Part shown: positions 22,425 to 34,670 of the stretch, in pieces
Position numbering within the stretch: the stretch's first letter is position 1
How the letters are laid out: each line of letters starts with the position of its first letter
DNA from: Hysterium pulicare CBS 123377
Lineage: Eukaryota > Ascomycota > Dothideomycetes > Hysteriales > Hysteriaceae
Assembly (NCBI GenBank): GCA_000467715.1
Contig: AJFK01001056.1
Span: 1-64,000 of the forward strand
Direction of reading: 5' to 3'
DNA: 64,000 nt
Notes under the pieces: model-generated
Seen by the model: the letters and a program-made list of their open reading frames with translations, nothing else
Database searches by the model: none
Told to the model about the DNA's origin: nothing
Program-made: the position numbers and the translations under genes

Positions 22425-24490
22425 TGTGCTGTTTGATGAAGAGGCTTGATTTGAGGATGAGTATAAGTGTGAGTTTCGGTATTTGATGCAGAGGGAAAAT
22501 AGTAAGAAGATGGGTGACTTTAAGAAGGAAATATTTTGAAGAAAATTTGAGAAATGACCTAAGTACCATGGTTGGAACGTATTTCACCTTACCGCCGAGA
22601 CTGGCAGTGACTCAACTGTTTGGCTTTCTATGGTAAAGCCGAACAGTCTGGTCGCGCAGAACCTAATATGTCCTTGTAATTGGAGCTTTGCGGACTCTTT
22701 ACGAGGCTTTTGACGCATTTTCCACCTTCACGCGCACCTAGCCGATCTTGTTATCAAGAAACTAGATGGCGCACGGACGGATTAGTCATATCTGGAATCG
22801 CCTAAACTTCATACCAGTCAGTCTCCTCTCTTCCTCTCCATGTTGACTTTGCCTTTAATACAGGAGTGAAGAATGATCCTTCTTAACGGTGAAACGATCT
22901 TTTGATCTGGAGTATCGTGGCCATACCAAGCGCATTGCGTGGACCGCGAACCTTTCAGGCATCGCTGACGCATGCGAAGCACAGCCACAACATGGCCCTC
23001 CTATCTCCTCGTTCCAATCGTGCATCCAAATGAACCGCAGCTGAGAAGCGAAAGCTGCCTTGTCGGAGTTGTTGGCAGCCTCACATGGGTGACGCAGGCG
23101 CTCTGCGTGCGTAAGAGCTGCACATAAAGCACCGCCGCGGAGCAGAATATCTGGCGATCGTGAACTCCTGGCTACTTTGCAAGCACTTCTTCTATCGTTC
23201 TCATTCGACTTCTCATGGGCTGTTTGAACGCCGGGCCGTCGGATCCAGATATTGGAGGAATTGGGGTACGTACGATTTGACATTTTTGTAATAGTATCTT
23301 TCCCTCCGATCAAATCAAAGACCTGAATCCAATAACATCCCATGGAATACTGCAGTGGCAGGGAAAAGCAAATCCAACTCCTAATCAATCTTCAAATCTA
23401 TCGGTAGACTTTGATAGCTATGTTATGGTCGGATCACGACCAGCCGTTGCCTTCAGCCTGGCTCCCTTACGCAACATGGTGCTGATACATCATTCAGATA
23501 ATCACCGCAACTTCAGTCCAGGCTGGAATATCAATGATACTTTCTTTACTTTCTGTCTGGACTACTTGAAAAGAAGAGCCACGAAAATACTCGCGTGAGT
23601 TCTGCTTGCTGGCAGTGATGTTCAAACGCTTACCATCCCTCAGCGAATCCAGTTATGCTGCCGGCCCAAGACTGGAGGGATAAAGCGAGGTACTCTACAG
23701 CAGACTAATGCGCGACTCTGAAGAACTAAGCATCTAAGCACGTCCATTCCAACTTACTTTATCTATACTCACCGAATACATTTGGGCTAAGTGAAGGAAT
23801 TCAAATGACTTTCTCGTCCCTAACCTGATCCTGTGCGGTACTGTTCCTTTGAATTCTGATTTTCGGTGGGCGGAAAATAGGTTCATGCGAACTATGAAAT
23901 GTACAGCTCATCTCCTTATAGAATCAACATCTCAGACAGCTACGTACCCGCCAACTATCCATCGCACGTCTCAGGAAATACAGAATCGGAAGACAAGGCT
24001 TCATGGTTCCACGGTTTTAACCCCACGTTGCGCCTTCAGCTTGGCTTTCCCCAAATGGCGACCACTGACACCGGCTCTCCATCCGCGGCCCGAGAAAAGT
24101 GAGACATTTTATTCGCAACTTTAATAGCACGATGTAATAGGCGAAGTCGATAAGCTCGTCAACAAGTGGGCCCTAGGGAATTCGAGTCAGATTGATCCCC
24201 GCTGAACTATTAATGAGTACATGGAGCAAAGCCCATATCCTACTGTTAAAACCCGTGCTGAGCGGCCTTCAACTGTCGTACGGAAGTATCGAGTGTTCTC
24301 GGCGTCGGAGCTGAAAAGGCGCGAACACTTACGTTATGTTCGGAACCCCAAACCATGGTGAAGAAAACATATAAAAGTGGGGAAAGACACTCTCCCAGAA
24401 TGCAGGTACAGATTAGCTTCTACAAGATTTATTTTCTAAAGTCTCATTGCTTTCATTGCCAGCGACATTTCTCTCTAAATCACATACATC
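22425..24490. other. Intergenic 2 kb
   Basis: A minus-strand open frame of 177 codons (23388-22855) begins with a short hydrophobic stretch and is Ala/Arg/Ser-rich with no recognised domain; I regard it as unproven. Other short open frames (for example 23849-24124 plus) overlap in several phases. The last 150 bp before 24491 are the promoter of the amidohydrolase, with a TATAAAAG at about 24370. Confidence 0.4.
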
Positions 24491-25835
24491 ATGAACTCTT
24501 TCATCATTCGGGATGTCCGCATCTTCACTGGCGAAGAGACGATCCCAGACGGCTTCATCCACATCGCCAATGGCAAGATTAAGACAGTCGGCCCCATGTC
24601 TAACATTTCAAATGTCTCCGGAATCCCCGTGATCTCAAAACACGGCCATACCCTCCTGCCCGGCCTCATAGACGCCCATATCCACGCCGATAAAGGCAAC
24701 CCAGTCGCGCTAACTCAATCCCTTCGATTCGGTGTAACCACAGTCTGCGACATGCACAACGAGCTCCCCAACGTTCAAAAACTCCACGCGCAGAAACAGC
24801 AATCAGATACTGCAGACTACAAAACGGCAGGGCAGTCCGCGACGATCGAGAATGGATGGCCCATCCCCGTCATCACAGCACACGATAAATCCGAAGAGAC
24901 AATGAAAGAAATCGCATCGTGGCCGAAGTTGAAAGAGCAGAAAGACGTGCAAGAGTACCTCGAGTGGAATAAGCGGGAAATGGCTCCAGACTACATAAAA
25001 TTGATGCACGAATCTGGCAAGAGCCTAGGCATGTCGTTCGCCCATCCGACCCCCTCCCTCCAAAAACTCATCATCGACGAAGCGCATAAGCGAGGCTATT
25101 TGACCGTCGCTCACGCGATGTCTCTGCCCGATACATTGGATGTGCTTGAAGCGGGCGTTGATGGACTCGCGCATACGATTTGCGATCAGCCACCTACGCA
25201 GGAGCTAGTGGATGCGTATAAAAGAAACAACGCGTGGCTGAACCCGACGTTGGCGGCTATAGGTAGTTTAACGACGGAAGGGAAAGAGCTGCAGGAACGA
25301 TATGCACATGATCCACGTATAGCCCACCTCATCGGCGAAAAGGAAAAAGGGAATCTATGTAAATGCATGGCTATGGCCGCTGAAACATCGAAAGTGGAAT
25401 ATGCGTACGAAAGCGTACGCATGCTGAGGAAGGCTGGTATTGATATTATATGGTAAATCCCTCCCCTTCCCTTCCAGTTCTCCTCCACCCCCTCTCCTGC
25501 CCACCATACTAACCCTCCCCTCCCACAGCGGCTCCGACGCAGCCGGCCCCGCCCTAGGAACAGCCTACGGCCTCACCCTGCACCAAGAACTCGCACTCTT
25601 CGTCCACGCCATCGGCATGACGCCCGTCGAGGCCCTCGCCTCGGCAACTAGCGTCACGGCGCGCAGATTCAGGTTCCGCGATCGAGGACGCCTAGCTGAG
25701 GGGTTGAAGGCGGATTTGTTGCTTGTGGAGGGGGACGTTACTAGGGATATAGGGAGGAGTTTGGAGGTTAGGGGGGTGTGGAGGGATGGGAAGGTTTGTG
25801 GGGTGTATGAGGGGGTCATGAGGGGGTGTGAGTGA
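24491..25835 (+). CDS. Amidohydrolase (imidazolonepropionase-like)
   Basis: Two exons, 24491-25452 and 25529-25835 (intron 76 bp, GTAAAT..CCACAG); 422 residues. It is a metal-dependent TIM-barrel hydrolase. Motifs: GLIDAHIHAD with metal ligands His63 and His65; DYIKLMHESG, whose Lys is in the position of the carboxylated lysine; LTVAHAMS and VDGLAHT with further His ligands; and CGSDAAG with the catalytic Asp324, which is created across the splice junction. The C-terminal GRLAEGLKADLLLVEGD closes the small beta-sandwich. Members act on amide or cyclic amide bonds in xenobiotics, dipeptides (prolidase-like) or mycotoxins such as ochratoxin; substrate cannot be told from sequence. No signal peptide, so probably cytosolic. 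Confidence 0.9.
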
Positions 25836-26254
25836 GGGGGCTGGGGAGGGGAGGGTTTGGGATCAGGGTGAGATACGACATGGTAGGTTTTTTGGAATAT
25901 TAGTCCTGTACTCAAATTAACACAGGAAACGCTAGGCAAGTCAGTTTCAGATAGGTAATTAAGGTCACAAGTCCATCTCTTCACTGTCACTCAATCATGC
26001 AAGCAAGATATCTTAAAAATGCATTCATTCAAGGGCAGAGAAGGGTATCTCTTGACCGCACTAGCAATCGCCCAACGGGTTCGAAAACCCGTACGAGAAA
26101 GTAACATCAAGGAGCCTCATCCCCAGCCGAACGCCAAAACCTACGCCATTACCAGAAGAATATGGTAAGACAAGCTTGCCACCATGACAACACAGTAGCC
26201 CACCGTTACTCTGTTTTCATAAAAGGTCGTTCATTTTTTTTGTTGAACAGGAAC
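25836..26254. other. Convergent 3' flanks
   Basis: About 420 bp between the amidohydrolase (+) and trehalase (-) stops. G-rich just after the amidohydrolase stop. I see no gene. Confidence 0.5.
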
Positions 26255-28845
26255 TTAGTAGAACCCTAAAGCCTCGGTCGCCTTGACAAAGGTATCGTAA
26301 GTAGTCAAAGCGCCTACCGCACGCCTCTGATGAGCGCTGAGGAGTTGAATGCCGTAGATGTAGCTGGCGTTGACCCAGCCGAAACTGCGGGTTTAGTTAG
26401 CATACAGCCCAAACTCATCCCAAAAGATCGGGGGCTTGTAAAAGGTTAAGACATACCCTTCTCTTGGAACACCCTTAAAGTCGCTACCTTGATTTCCATA
26501 CTCGGCCTCCACTTTATGCGGATCGATGGGACGAGTAACGTCATATTTCTCCACTACAACGCCGTTGAAATCGACGAAAGCTTTGGTGACCATGTAGCAC
26601 CATCTATACGCCAGACGTTGCGCTTCGATTTCGTATCCGTAGCGATGAAGGCCGACCCAGGCAAGCATTTGCTGGGGAGCCCATCCGAACGGATAGTCCC
26701 ATTGGCGATTGGGACGGTCAATGTTGGTGATACCACGTGACTCTTCAGTACCAGACACCAAACCTCCGAAGGCTTCGAATTTCGGAAGAGCGAGCGAGAC
26801 GAGCATAGTCGCTTGGCGGGGTGTTGCGAGGCCTGAATACATGGGCCAGAAGGTCGTGGCACTTTCGTAGGTTGTTTGCAATTGCTTGACAGTGTCGTAG
26901 TCAAAGTACATTCCAAGGTCCTCGTTCCAAAGGTATTTGTCGGCTGCCACACGCCTCTTCTTTGAGCGACGGTCCCAGACCGCGGAGGTCTCGACGTAGC
27001 CGGGAGTCATTCCTTTGGCACAGAATTCGGCGGGTATGACCAGTTTGTCTCCAAAATAAGCTCGAATGATTCGGCCGATATCGCATTCGTACTTGTATAG
27101 CAAAGCGTTGAGATCGACTGTAGCGAGATTGCCTGCGACCTTTTCGAGGCGGTATGATGTATCATGGCCCGATTCTCGGACAGCTCGATCATGCAAGAAG
27201 TACTCATCCAAACCTGGTTCTTGTACTTCGCGGTAGTTGTACGCACGCACAAATTCTACAAAGGTCATGTTGTGCTTCTTGGCGTAAGGTGTCAGGATGT
27301 GCTCAAAATGGGACGCTTCGGTCTCTGGTGGCACTCCCAAGCCGCTTGGACGATATCTTGAGAGGCCTGTGATAGGATCCAGCCGAGGAGCACCCATCCA
27401 TACACTGTGGTATTCCTTAATTGCTGCAAGGACTGCCTCACGAAGAAATTCTAGAGCACCAGGCTCGTGTTTGATGCGATCAAATACCCGTAGCGCCATA
27501 TCGGTAAGGAATGGAGGTTGAGAACGACCAAGATAGTAAGTCCGGTTCGCATTAAGAATTTTCCCATAATGTTTGATGCAGAAACAGAAGTGGGTGACCA
27601 TAGACTTGACAAGGTCCACACGGTCGTTGATGAGAAGACCCAATGATTCCATATAGCTGTCCCAACCGTAAAGCTCGTTGAAACGCCCACCAGGAACAAC
27701 GAACGGGAGGCCACGAAGATCCTTCTTGCCAGTCAGAGGATCTTGGTACTCTTCCATAGCGATTGCGAGAAGGCCTGGGGCCTCATTCAAATCCCGCACA
27801 TATTCGTCATCTGAACAATCTTCCCGCAGCCACTGCACATCAAGGCGCATCTCGGGGTGTTCCTTTGCGATCCGAGTATAGTATTCATATTGCTCCGGAG
27901 CCCCCTTGGGCACGTAGATACGAGGGCGTGGGTCGGCCGTCCAATCTTTGGGATCTTGGCCAACTTTTGCAATGTTCGAGCCGTCAATTCGACGGGTCAA
28001 TCCGTCCCAAAATGAATATGTGATCAACCGTGACAGGCGAGCAACTGGATTTTCGTTCAAGCGTGCTTCATCGAGAACAATGGTCTTGCGTCCATAGTCT
28101 TGGGCCAATGTGAGCTCCTGAAGGAGATTTGAGAGCATATAAGTGCCGCGGACATCGAATTTGTTGTGACCATGCGAGTGCAACGTTCCAAGCCCAAGTG
28201 ACTAGCGAAAATGTTAGCTCTGCCATTTCAACTTATTTACTCTCACGCGTGCAAAAAAGAAGACCGTTGTGCATCGATGTAAAGTTCGGACTTTGTTTCT
28301 GCGGCTCATTTGCCGGTGGCGTAGGTCTCCTAAATCGCTCGAGCTGATTCAAGCGCTGCGCTGGAATTGTAGCAATTTTGAGGCTATAGAAAGGGTATTC
28401 CGAAACATAATTCCACGGGGGAATTGGATAGTTCGTACCTTTGGCCCATCATCTTCAATTGTGATCTGATAATTCTGGTCTGTATCCTCCCTTGAGAGCA
28501 GAGTTTTGAGCGTTGATTCGACATTCACAAGGAATTTACGAGGTTGAAGAGATAGCTCATCTGTTCGTCCTCGTCAGCGAATTGCCCTGAAACGGAAGGT
28601 AGGACTAGGTACCATGGCTGGTTCTTCGTTGAGCCGTGGACGTATTCCGACCAAGCGTCTCTATGGACTATGAGGTATTGCTGTCAGCGCTGCAACAGTA
28701 GCACTAGATATGCCTCACTCACGGTCGAATGTGTCCGAACTTTCTGGTTCTTTCTGTGGGTTTGGCCATAGTACACACTTGGTACGGACAAAGGATCGAG
28801 GTCGATGGTCGATTGACGGCGGGGTTTCCGAGGTTGCGAGCTCAT
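26255..28845 (-). CDS. treB: Neutral trehalase, PKA-regulated type
   Basis: Five exons: 28845-28723, 28667-28613, 28560-28439, 28201-26457 and 26384-26255; 724 residues. It hydrolyses cytosolic trehalose to glucose. Two cAMP-dependent kinase consensus sites lie in the N-terminal tail, RRQS (9-12) and RRTS (55-58, followed by HDE); the second is formed across the exon 2/3 junction and matches the classic regulatory RRGSHDE site. [16 protein letters not shown] is the conserved region that in yeast Nth1 is a calcium-binding loop. Both GH37 signatures are present: [14 protein letters not shown] and [10 protein letters not shown]. The last intron (72 bp, branch GCTAAC) joins GVPREG to [11 protein letters not shown]; reading through it would end the protein early. 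Length and motif set are complete, so the enzyme should be active. Confidence 0.95.
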
Positions 28846-30174
28846 GCTACGGCGGCAGTAGCAAGTTGAGTGTAGTTACTGAACCAGATAGAATAGAGGT
28901 AGAGCAGTGCGATTCGGGAGCTGCGGTGCCTCGGGTTTAGCCTAGGTCGTGGTTGGAATGTGAAGGCGGGAAACTGACCAGCTTGCAAGTTGGAGAAAGC
29001 TGTGCAGAGTAACAGTATGCCAAAAGGGAGGTTGGTTGGAGGATGCAGGCGGTATGAAGGAAGAATGGAGGTTGTAGGTCGCGTGAGATTGGATTTGAGC
29101 GGTGTAGGTTTCACGATAAGACGTGGATCTGCTGTCAAAGCAGATCCAAAGGGAACGACAACGGGGTAGGAGTGACTAACAGCCGCCGGCGTACCACAGC
29201 AGGAGCGGGCGTGATCATGCGGGCGCGAAGCCGACAGAGGCTTCTCTTTCACGATGCATTGTTGATCGTGATGGTCTCGATTGGGGAGTGACGGTGTTGA
29301 CCATCGACCATTGACCATTGACCAGCCGCTGGGCGCGTCAGAGAGGCGAAAAGTACAGGGCAGCTATGGTAGGGCGACAAGACGCAGGGTCCGCTCTCCT
29401 TGCGCCGATGCCGGGCTGGTTCTGGCTTCACCTGTCAGCCCTGCTGCCGGCCCGATGTCCAAACGGTCCTGCGAAAAATGTTATAGGTCAAAGCCCTCGC
29501 CGCCATTCACCCGCAAACGGCTTCCCGCGATCAACGTTGCGTGATTGCAGTCTCTCATCATCGCACTGGCTTCATAAAAGCGCTGGTGGCAAAAAGGTCC
29601 TGTGACGTAAGTCCGACGAATCAGGACCGGCAGCCATCACGATAGATGCACACGAGCGGATACCTCGTCGACTGATCAGCTTCAGAGCGTGCCCTTCTCA
29701 TCGGAGTTGCCCAGCAATGGTTTTTTCTGCGCATGTCTCGGCAGTCAATCCCAGCAGGCGTCTGGTAGTCGTTCCAGCGAACTTTTCCGATGGCGACCCG
29801 AACTCTCCATAGACGCTGTGGACCGCAACCTCTTTTTTTGCTTTTCTTACACACAGCAGTCTCAGGTCGGTGTTGCTTCCAGCCGTTGCTGGTCAAAGTC
29901 GGCGCTTATCACAGCGTCATACATACTTAGACAGCGACTTGGCAATGCCGTGATGGCTACATATGTGACCCAAGGTGAGAGTTTTTGAGTTTGTCTAAGA
30001 AGTCATTAATATCTATCTGAGCGCGTTCGCTTTTTGTCTATCACATTGACCCTACAGAACGCCTGCACTCTTCCTTCGTATTGAAATTACTTTTGAAATG
30101 ACTATTGAATAGCTCCCGAAGTCTCCTCAGAGTACATAACATTGGAAGAACTAAAATTATCCCGATGCTCGACA
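28846..30174. other. Trehalase promoter region
   Basis: 1.33 kb upstream of trehalase and downstream of the next minus-strand gene. It contains a 7-bp tandem repeat (29298-29325, listed separately) and several overlapping open frames on both strands with no family resemblance. C- and G-rich boxes occur but no element can be assigned with confidence. Confidence 0.45.
29298..29325. repeat. TGACCAT tandem repeat (4 x 7 bp)
   Basis: Units TGACCAT, CGACCAT, TGACCAT and TGACCAG follow one another without gaps about 450 bp upstream of the trehalase ATG. It could be slippage or a clustered factor site; the sequence alone does not decide. Confidence 0.8.
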
Positions 30175-30896
30175 TCAAGAAGAATCCACGGATTTCCCAT
30201 TCAGCGGCTGAGTAACTTGTTCTGTCGGCTTTTGGACATCTCTAGCTGCTGCTTCTTGTAGCTGTCGCAATCTGTTGCGCCTGCGAAGTCCAATCCGTTT
30301 CTGCACCCTCGGGCCTTCCCAGTCCCGTTTGTTTCTGGTCAATCGTGGAACCGAAATTGTGGGAGACGAGGGCCGTAAGCTGCCATCATGTGTGGTTTCA
30401 CCCGGTGACTCCTCAGAGATGAACTCTGCCGCGAGTCGACGTAAGTCCAAGGTTTCCAGATCCCCGCAACTGATACCGTATTCATCCATCCATGGCTTTG
30501 CAAGCCACGGATGGGTATCGTGTGCGGGACTGACTGTCATAAACCTGTTCATGGGAGTCTCTGAGGATGCGGATGGACCACGATACAACTTTAGGGCATC
30601 AACGCAGGTCGTCGGAGCGATAGCCTTGCCAAGGGAGGTCAAAGAGTGGCCGTTGTTGGAACTATCAGCTCCTTCGTGCAACTTGCGATACAATTCTTGC
30701 TCATGAGCTCGAGCTCTTTCTGCGCAGATCAAGTTCTCTTGGAAATTTCTGTCGTTCTACAGGATTGAAGTGTCAGTTTATGTGCCGCTGCCTTTGTCTT
30801 GGGAAGAACACCTACTGTCGGGCATGTATCATTGTGCCTTTGCAAGTTCTCCTCCGACAAGCAAATTGGTTCCACCGAGTGTTGCCTGCCCTGCAT
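30175..30896 (-). CDS. Hypothetical basic-tail protein
   Basis: Two exons, 30896-30816 and 30756-30175 (intron 59 bp, GTAGGT..CTGTAG, phase 0); 220 residues. I do not recognise it. The start contains CLSEENLQRHNDTCP, a Cys/His pattern reminiscent of half a zinc finger but incomplete. A helical stretch ERARAHEQELYRKLHEG follows, then a Pro/Ser-rich middle. A basic cluster (KRIGLRRRNRLRQLQEAAAR, about 182-201) could be nuclear targeting or nucleic-acid binding. There is no leucine zipper after the basic cluster, so it is not a bZIP. The model rests on clean splice sites and an unbroken frame. Confidence 0.5.
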
Positions 30897-33800
30897 GTTG
30901 ACTGCGTGCTAATGCTCTAGCACCACAGCAGCAGGGCCTAGGAATGACTTCGTTATCGTAGATGAGCGAGACGAGTTCCACCATAGACAGCTGAAGAGCG
31001 TCAATAGTGGAAGCAAGGTATGGAATGCTGGTTGAGCAAGAGGCTCACCTGGGATGTCTTTCAATACAAAGTTCTGATCATTGACGCGGAAGGCGATGCT
31101 AATCATCAACATGTACGAAGGACGAGGACGGTATGAAAAGCGGCGAGCCGAATAAGGTAAGCGCAGATGATTGAGAAGGGCGAAGTGAAACGAAATCCAG
31201 ACGGTGCATGCCTTTGGACCAGTAACAAATGGTCAGGCCTAAAGGAAAGCTGTTCTTGTTCTCCCCAACTCATGAGAATCCGATCCTCCTGTCCCTACTT
31301 ATGCCAGGGGTTCAACTCCCCACCACTCCAGATCGAAAGCACGGATGCTTGTTGTGTCCCCTAATGCTGCATGGCTGGGCCTCGTTCATGACCCCATACG
31401 CGGCAGCTAAGGTCCCGTCAGCCTTCTCATTGCTACCTAAACCCTTCGCGCCATAGCAGTTCTGGGAGATCAGGAATGTTTAGTGCACGGTGAAGTAAAT
31501 GCGGAGTATTTGGTGGCTACCCCCACGTTTCGCAAGCGGATCGATTGCTGATATTCACCTATCAGAAACAACCACAGAACCATTGGCGCCTCGGCTTTCC
31601 CAATCCTCAGCGCTGCCACGTGGAAGTGAACATGATTCACATCCTAGACGTGCAAGGAATATCTGAGCTGGGGTGGCATCCGACGATGGATCGTCATTCT
31701 TCTTGGCTACAGATGCGCATCCTGCCCCAGCATCCCGTGCAATCAAAGCTACTCAAGACAGATATCCTGGTCGCGTTTTAGGGGCGTTGGCCTCATGTGC
31801 TCTCCTCTCACCATTTAGACTGGCTGAAAGAGACCAGCCACTGGGTTTGACTTCCAAAAGGAATTGAGATCGACGAGTGCACCTCACCTCCTTACTTCAC
31901 GTCGCACAGACCGTCATACTGCTGCAGAAATTATCGAATTGCACTCATGCCTTCAACGCCGGCGGAGGTCCACACAACTACAGCGCTTCAATGTAGCCAA
32001 GAGAATCAATTCGGCTATCCAGGCGCCGAGTCAAGGGGCATAAGGCTCTAACAGCTCACTGACACCATCGCGAACATGTTGCGACACATGCTGCAAACAC
32101 GGACATCTTCCGAAAAGAGCATCTGCAGGAAAAAGGAAACAGACCTGTCGGCGGCGGCAGGAAAGGCGTAACAGAGCTCCATGACACGACTCGGGATCAC
32201 GGAAGCGCTTGATGAGGATCTCAGTACGTACACAACCCGGTCTTGTGGCCCGAATGCAGACACCGACAAGGGATCTCCTTTCCACTCCAGGGTCTGCAAC
32301 TGAAGTTGAATCTTGCTCGGATGAAGCTCCTGCCATTTTGGCCCAAAAACAATGCGCAAATTATCCGGCGGCTGTGCGAACCTTGGAGCTTACATCTCAG
32401 CCCGACCAGGTCGTACAAACGAATAATAATAACCTGGCCTATAACTGTTGTGGAGGGAATTTCATGAGAAGTTGCTTTTTTTGCGGCCCCAGGAATTCTC
32501 TCAACGAAAGCGCGGGGTGGCATTTCGGCCTGCTTCCATCCACCTTTTGGGCAACATCAGCGCCATCTCGTTTCGCAGGCTGCAAGGCTGTGGTTCCCAA
32601 GGACTTAGTCCCGACTGAGGATTTCGTCCGCGCATTTCTTTTTTCGCCATTCCACTTCTCGAGATTCTTGGAGCGAACCATTCTGGCGGGTTATATTAGC
32701 CCCAGCGGAATGGTTGTGGGATACTTAGAGTTCATGGCCGGTCCACGCTAAACCACGCTGCTGGGCTCGGGGAAGAAGGGACGCCAACTTTCATTCTCTG
32801 TGCGACTTGTCATCCCACTCATCACTGTACGTGTAGGTCGCAACCATTCGCCTTGTTCCTATCTGACGGAACAAGACGAAAGATTGCGGATCCTTAGCAA
32901 CCCTCGACAAGCATCCATGTTGATGCGTGGGACTCTGCGGAATCCCTAACGCAAGATTGCACTTTACAGCCAGAGCATGTGAAAAGACTGCAGATTCATG
33001 GCACATACGACCCAGTATTGTGAAGAAGGCTTATCACGATCGCTTGATTTCCTTGCTAGTTTCCACCCCTGGCTCGGAACCTTTTTCTACCCAATTCACC
33101 GCTGGTAGACACATCAACCAATCCGGAATATCGATAATACCTCACCATGCCTGCCCACACAGTCGCCGAGCTGCAGATTTCGTAACGGCATCAGATCCCC
33201 TGCAGCACCGTCATACCACTTTAGCAGCCGCCTCTCACGTCGCACAACAATTTCGGCAACGTCTCCCCGATGCCTTGTCTCGGCTGGATAATCTCCACTC
33301 GAAATCGACGAGGTTCCAGAGTTTTCAACAGCCCTTTTTGGAAACTCTCACTATCACGAAATCTGTACCTCTTTCACACTTTTCTGCAGTGTGATATAAA
33401 GTAGTCGTTATTGATATTACCCGCCATCCTGGCTCCGGGGACGCCGGCTTGCAGCCTGTGTTTCGTCTACCGATTCGTGCACCCAGTGAGGGCTTGTGAG
33501 TTCTGCTATGTAGATATCGCGGCGGTGTGATCGTGCTTCCGCGACGCAGCCAACGCACCGGTGCGATGGACGTTGGGGTTGAATGGTGGAACGTTAGTTC
33601 GCCCGACGGAATGGTTCGGTTGTGCAGATGGTGAATGTCGCGTTGTCACCGCTTGTTGCCTTGTGTTTGGTTTGCAGAACCACGAACGGATGGTTGGAAG
33701 GGGTTCAGATGCCCTGCTCTTGTACGCTTTCAGGTGAGGTATTGGTGAAGCGTCTTCTCACGTTGCCTTGGACTCCAGAGCGTGCATCTTTCGACACCTC

Positions 33801-34670
33801 AGTACATACCACACATGTGACTAGTCGATAGTTCTGCTATACCGAAGGTACGCAGTCAGCGCTCGGCCGAAGGCATGTCGAAATCCACTCATGTGCCATC
33901 AGATCACGCTCAATATTAGTTTCACCACCGGGGCCTCTTGTAATCAACCCAGCTAATTCATACCTTCAGGAAAGGCATCAAGAATCTACGAGGCACGTTG
34001 GAAAAATAAGGTACTCAAGATGAATAAAAAGATTTTTCAGATCTCTTCTAACTACCATCCCAAATTCTTCTTGGATATTGGGGATGTGACATGTGTCTCT
34101 TCTACCAGTTTTCGCCTTGATCTGCAAATCATCTTCTACAACGCATCGAGCATCACATGTCATGCCTCAAAGCGTACCTCTACCATTTACTCAGTCCCTC
34201 ATCGTCGTCAACAGCCTTCCATCTCATCCACCTATATCCCCTCCATCCTCGTCGTCGTCATTAACGCTCAGACAAATCAGTCATTCAATTCCTACCAGCC
34301 CTCACAGTGCGCTGGAATCCCATTCATTCCTCTTTTTTCAAAGAATCTCAAGGCTTCTCAACCGTTAAGAATACCGACAGGTATCAGATTCTCCTCACAG
34401 GACATTGAAAATGCCGCCTGGGAGCCCCCAGCACTGAGACAAAGTAGCTAGTGAGCTCAGGGGCACATATCGGTACAGGTATCAGCGAGTGCTTCCGTAA
34501 TCTGTACGTGCAATGAACGATATCACCCCTCCAGGGTTATATTCACTAAACATCCACACGTCCAAAGCCGCATGGTTTCTATATACACAATTGAATAAAT
34601 ACAAATAGAAGCGAACCCCCCATCCTACCTCCCAACAACCGCCCTCAACTTCTTCGAAAACAAAGCGTGC
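30897..34670. other. Gene-poor stretch, 3.8 kb
   Basis: No recognised gene. The longest open frames are plus 32209-32751 (180 codons) and 32927-33394 (155 codons); neither has a known domain, and the minus strand is open across part of the same interval, which suggests chance. Base composition is ordinary, without the TA-rich texture of degraded repeats. It could hold a non-coding transcript, distal promoter elements or a lineage-specific gene that I cannot recognise. Confidence 0.4.

Noticed and set aside
22855-23388. 177-codon minus-strand gene
   Set aside because: Ala/Arg/Ser-rich, no domain, poor start context and no splice signals; kept only as a note in the intergenic entry.
26080-26100. 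tRNA-like GGTTCGAAAACC box
   Set aside because: It resembles a B box, but no acceptor or anticodon stem can be folded around it.
30175-30330. bZIP transcription factor
   Set aside because: A basic cluster is present but no heptad leucines follow and the Asn/Arg spacing of a bZIP basic region is absent.
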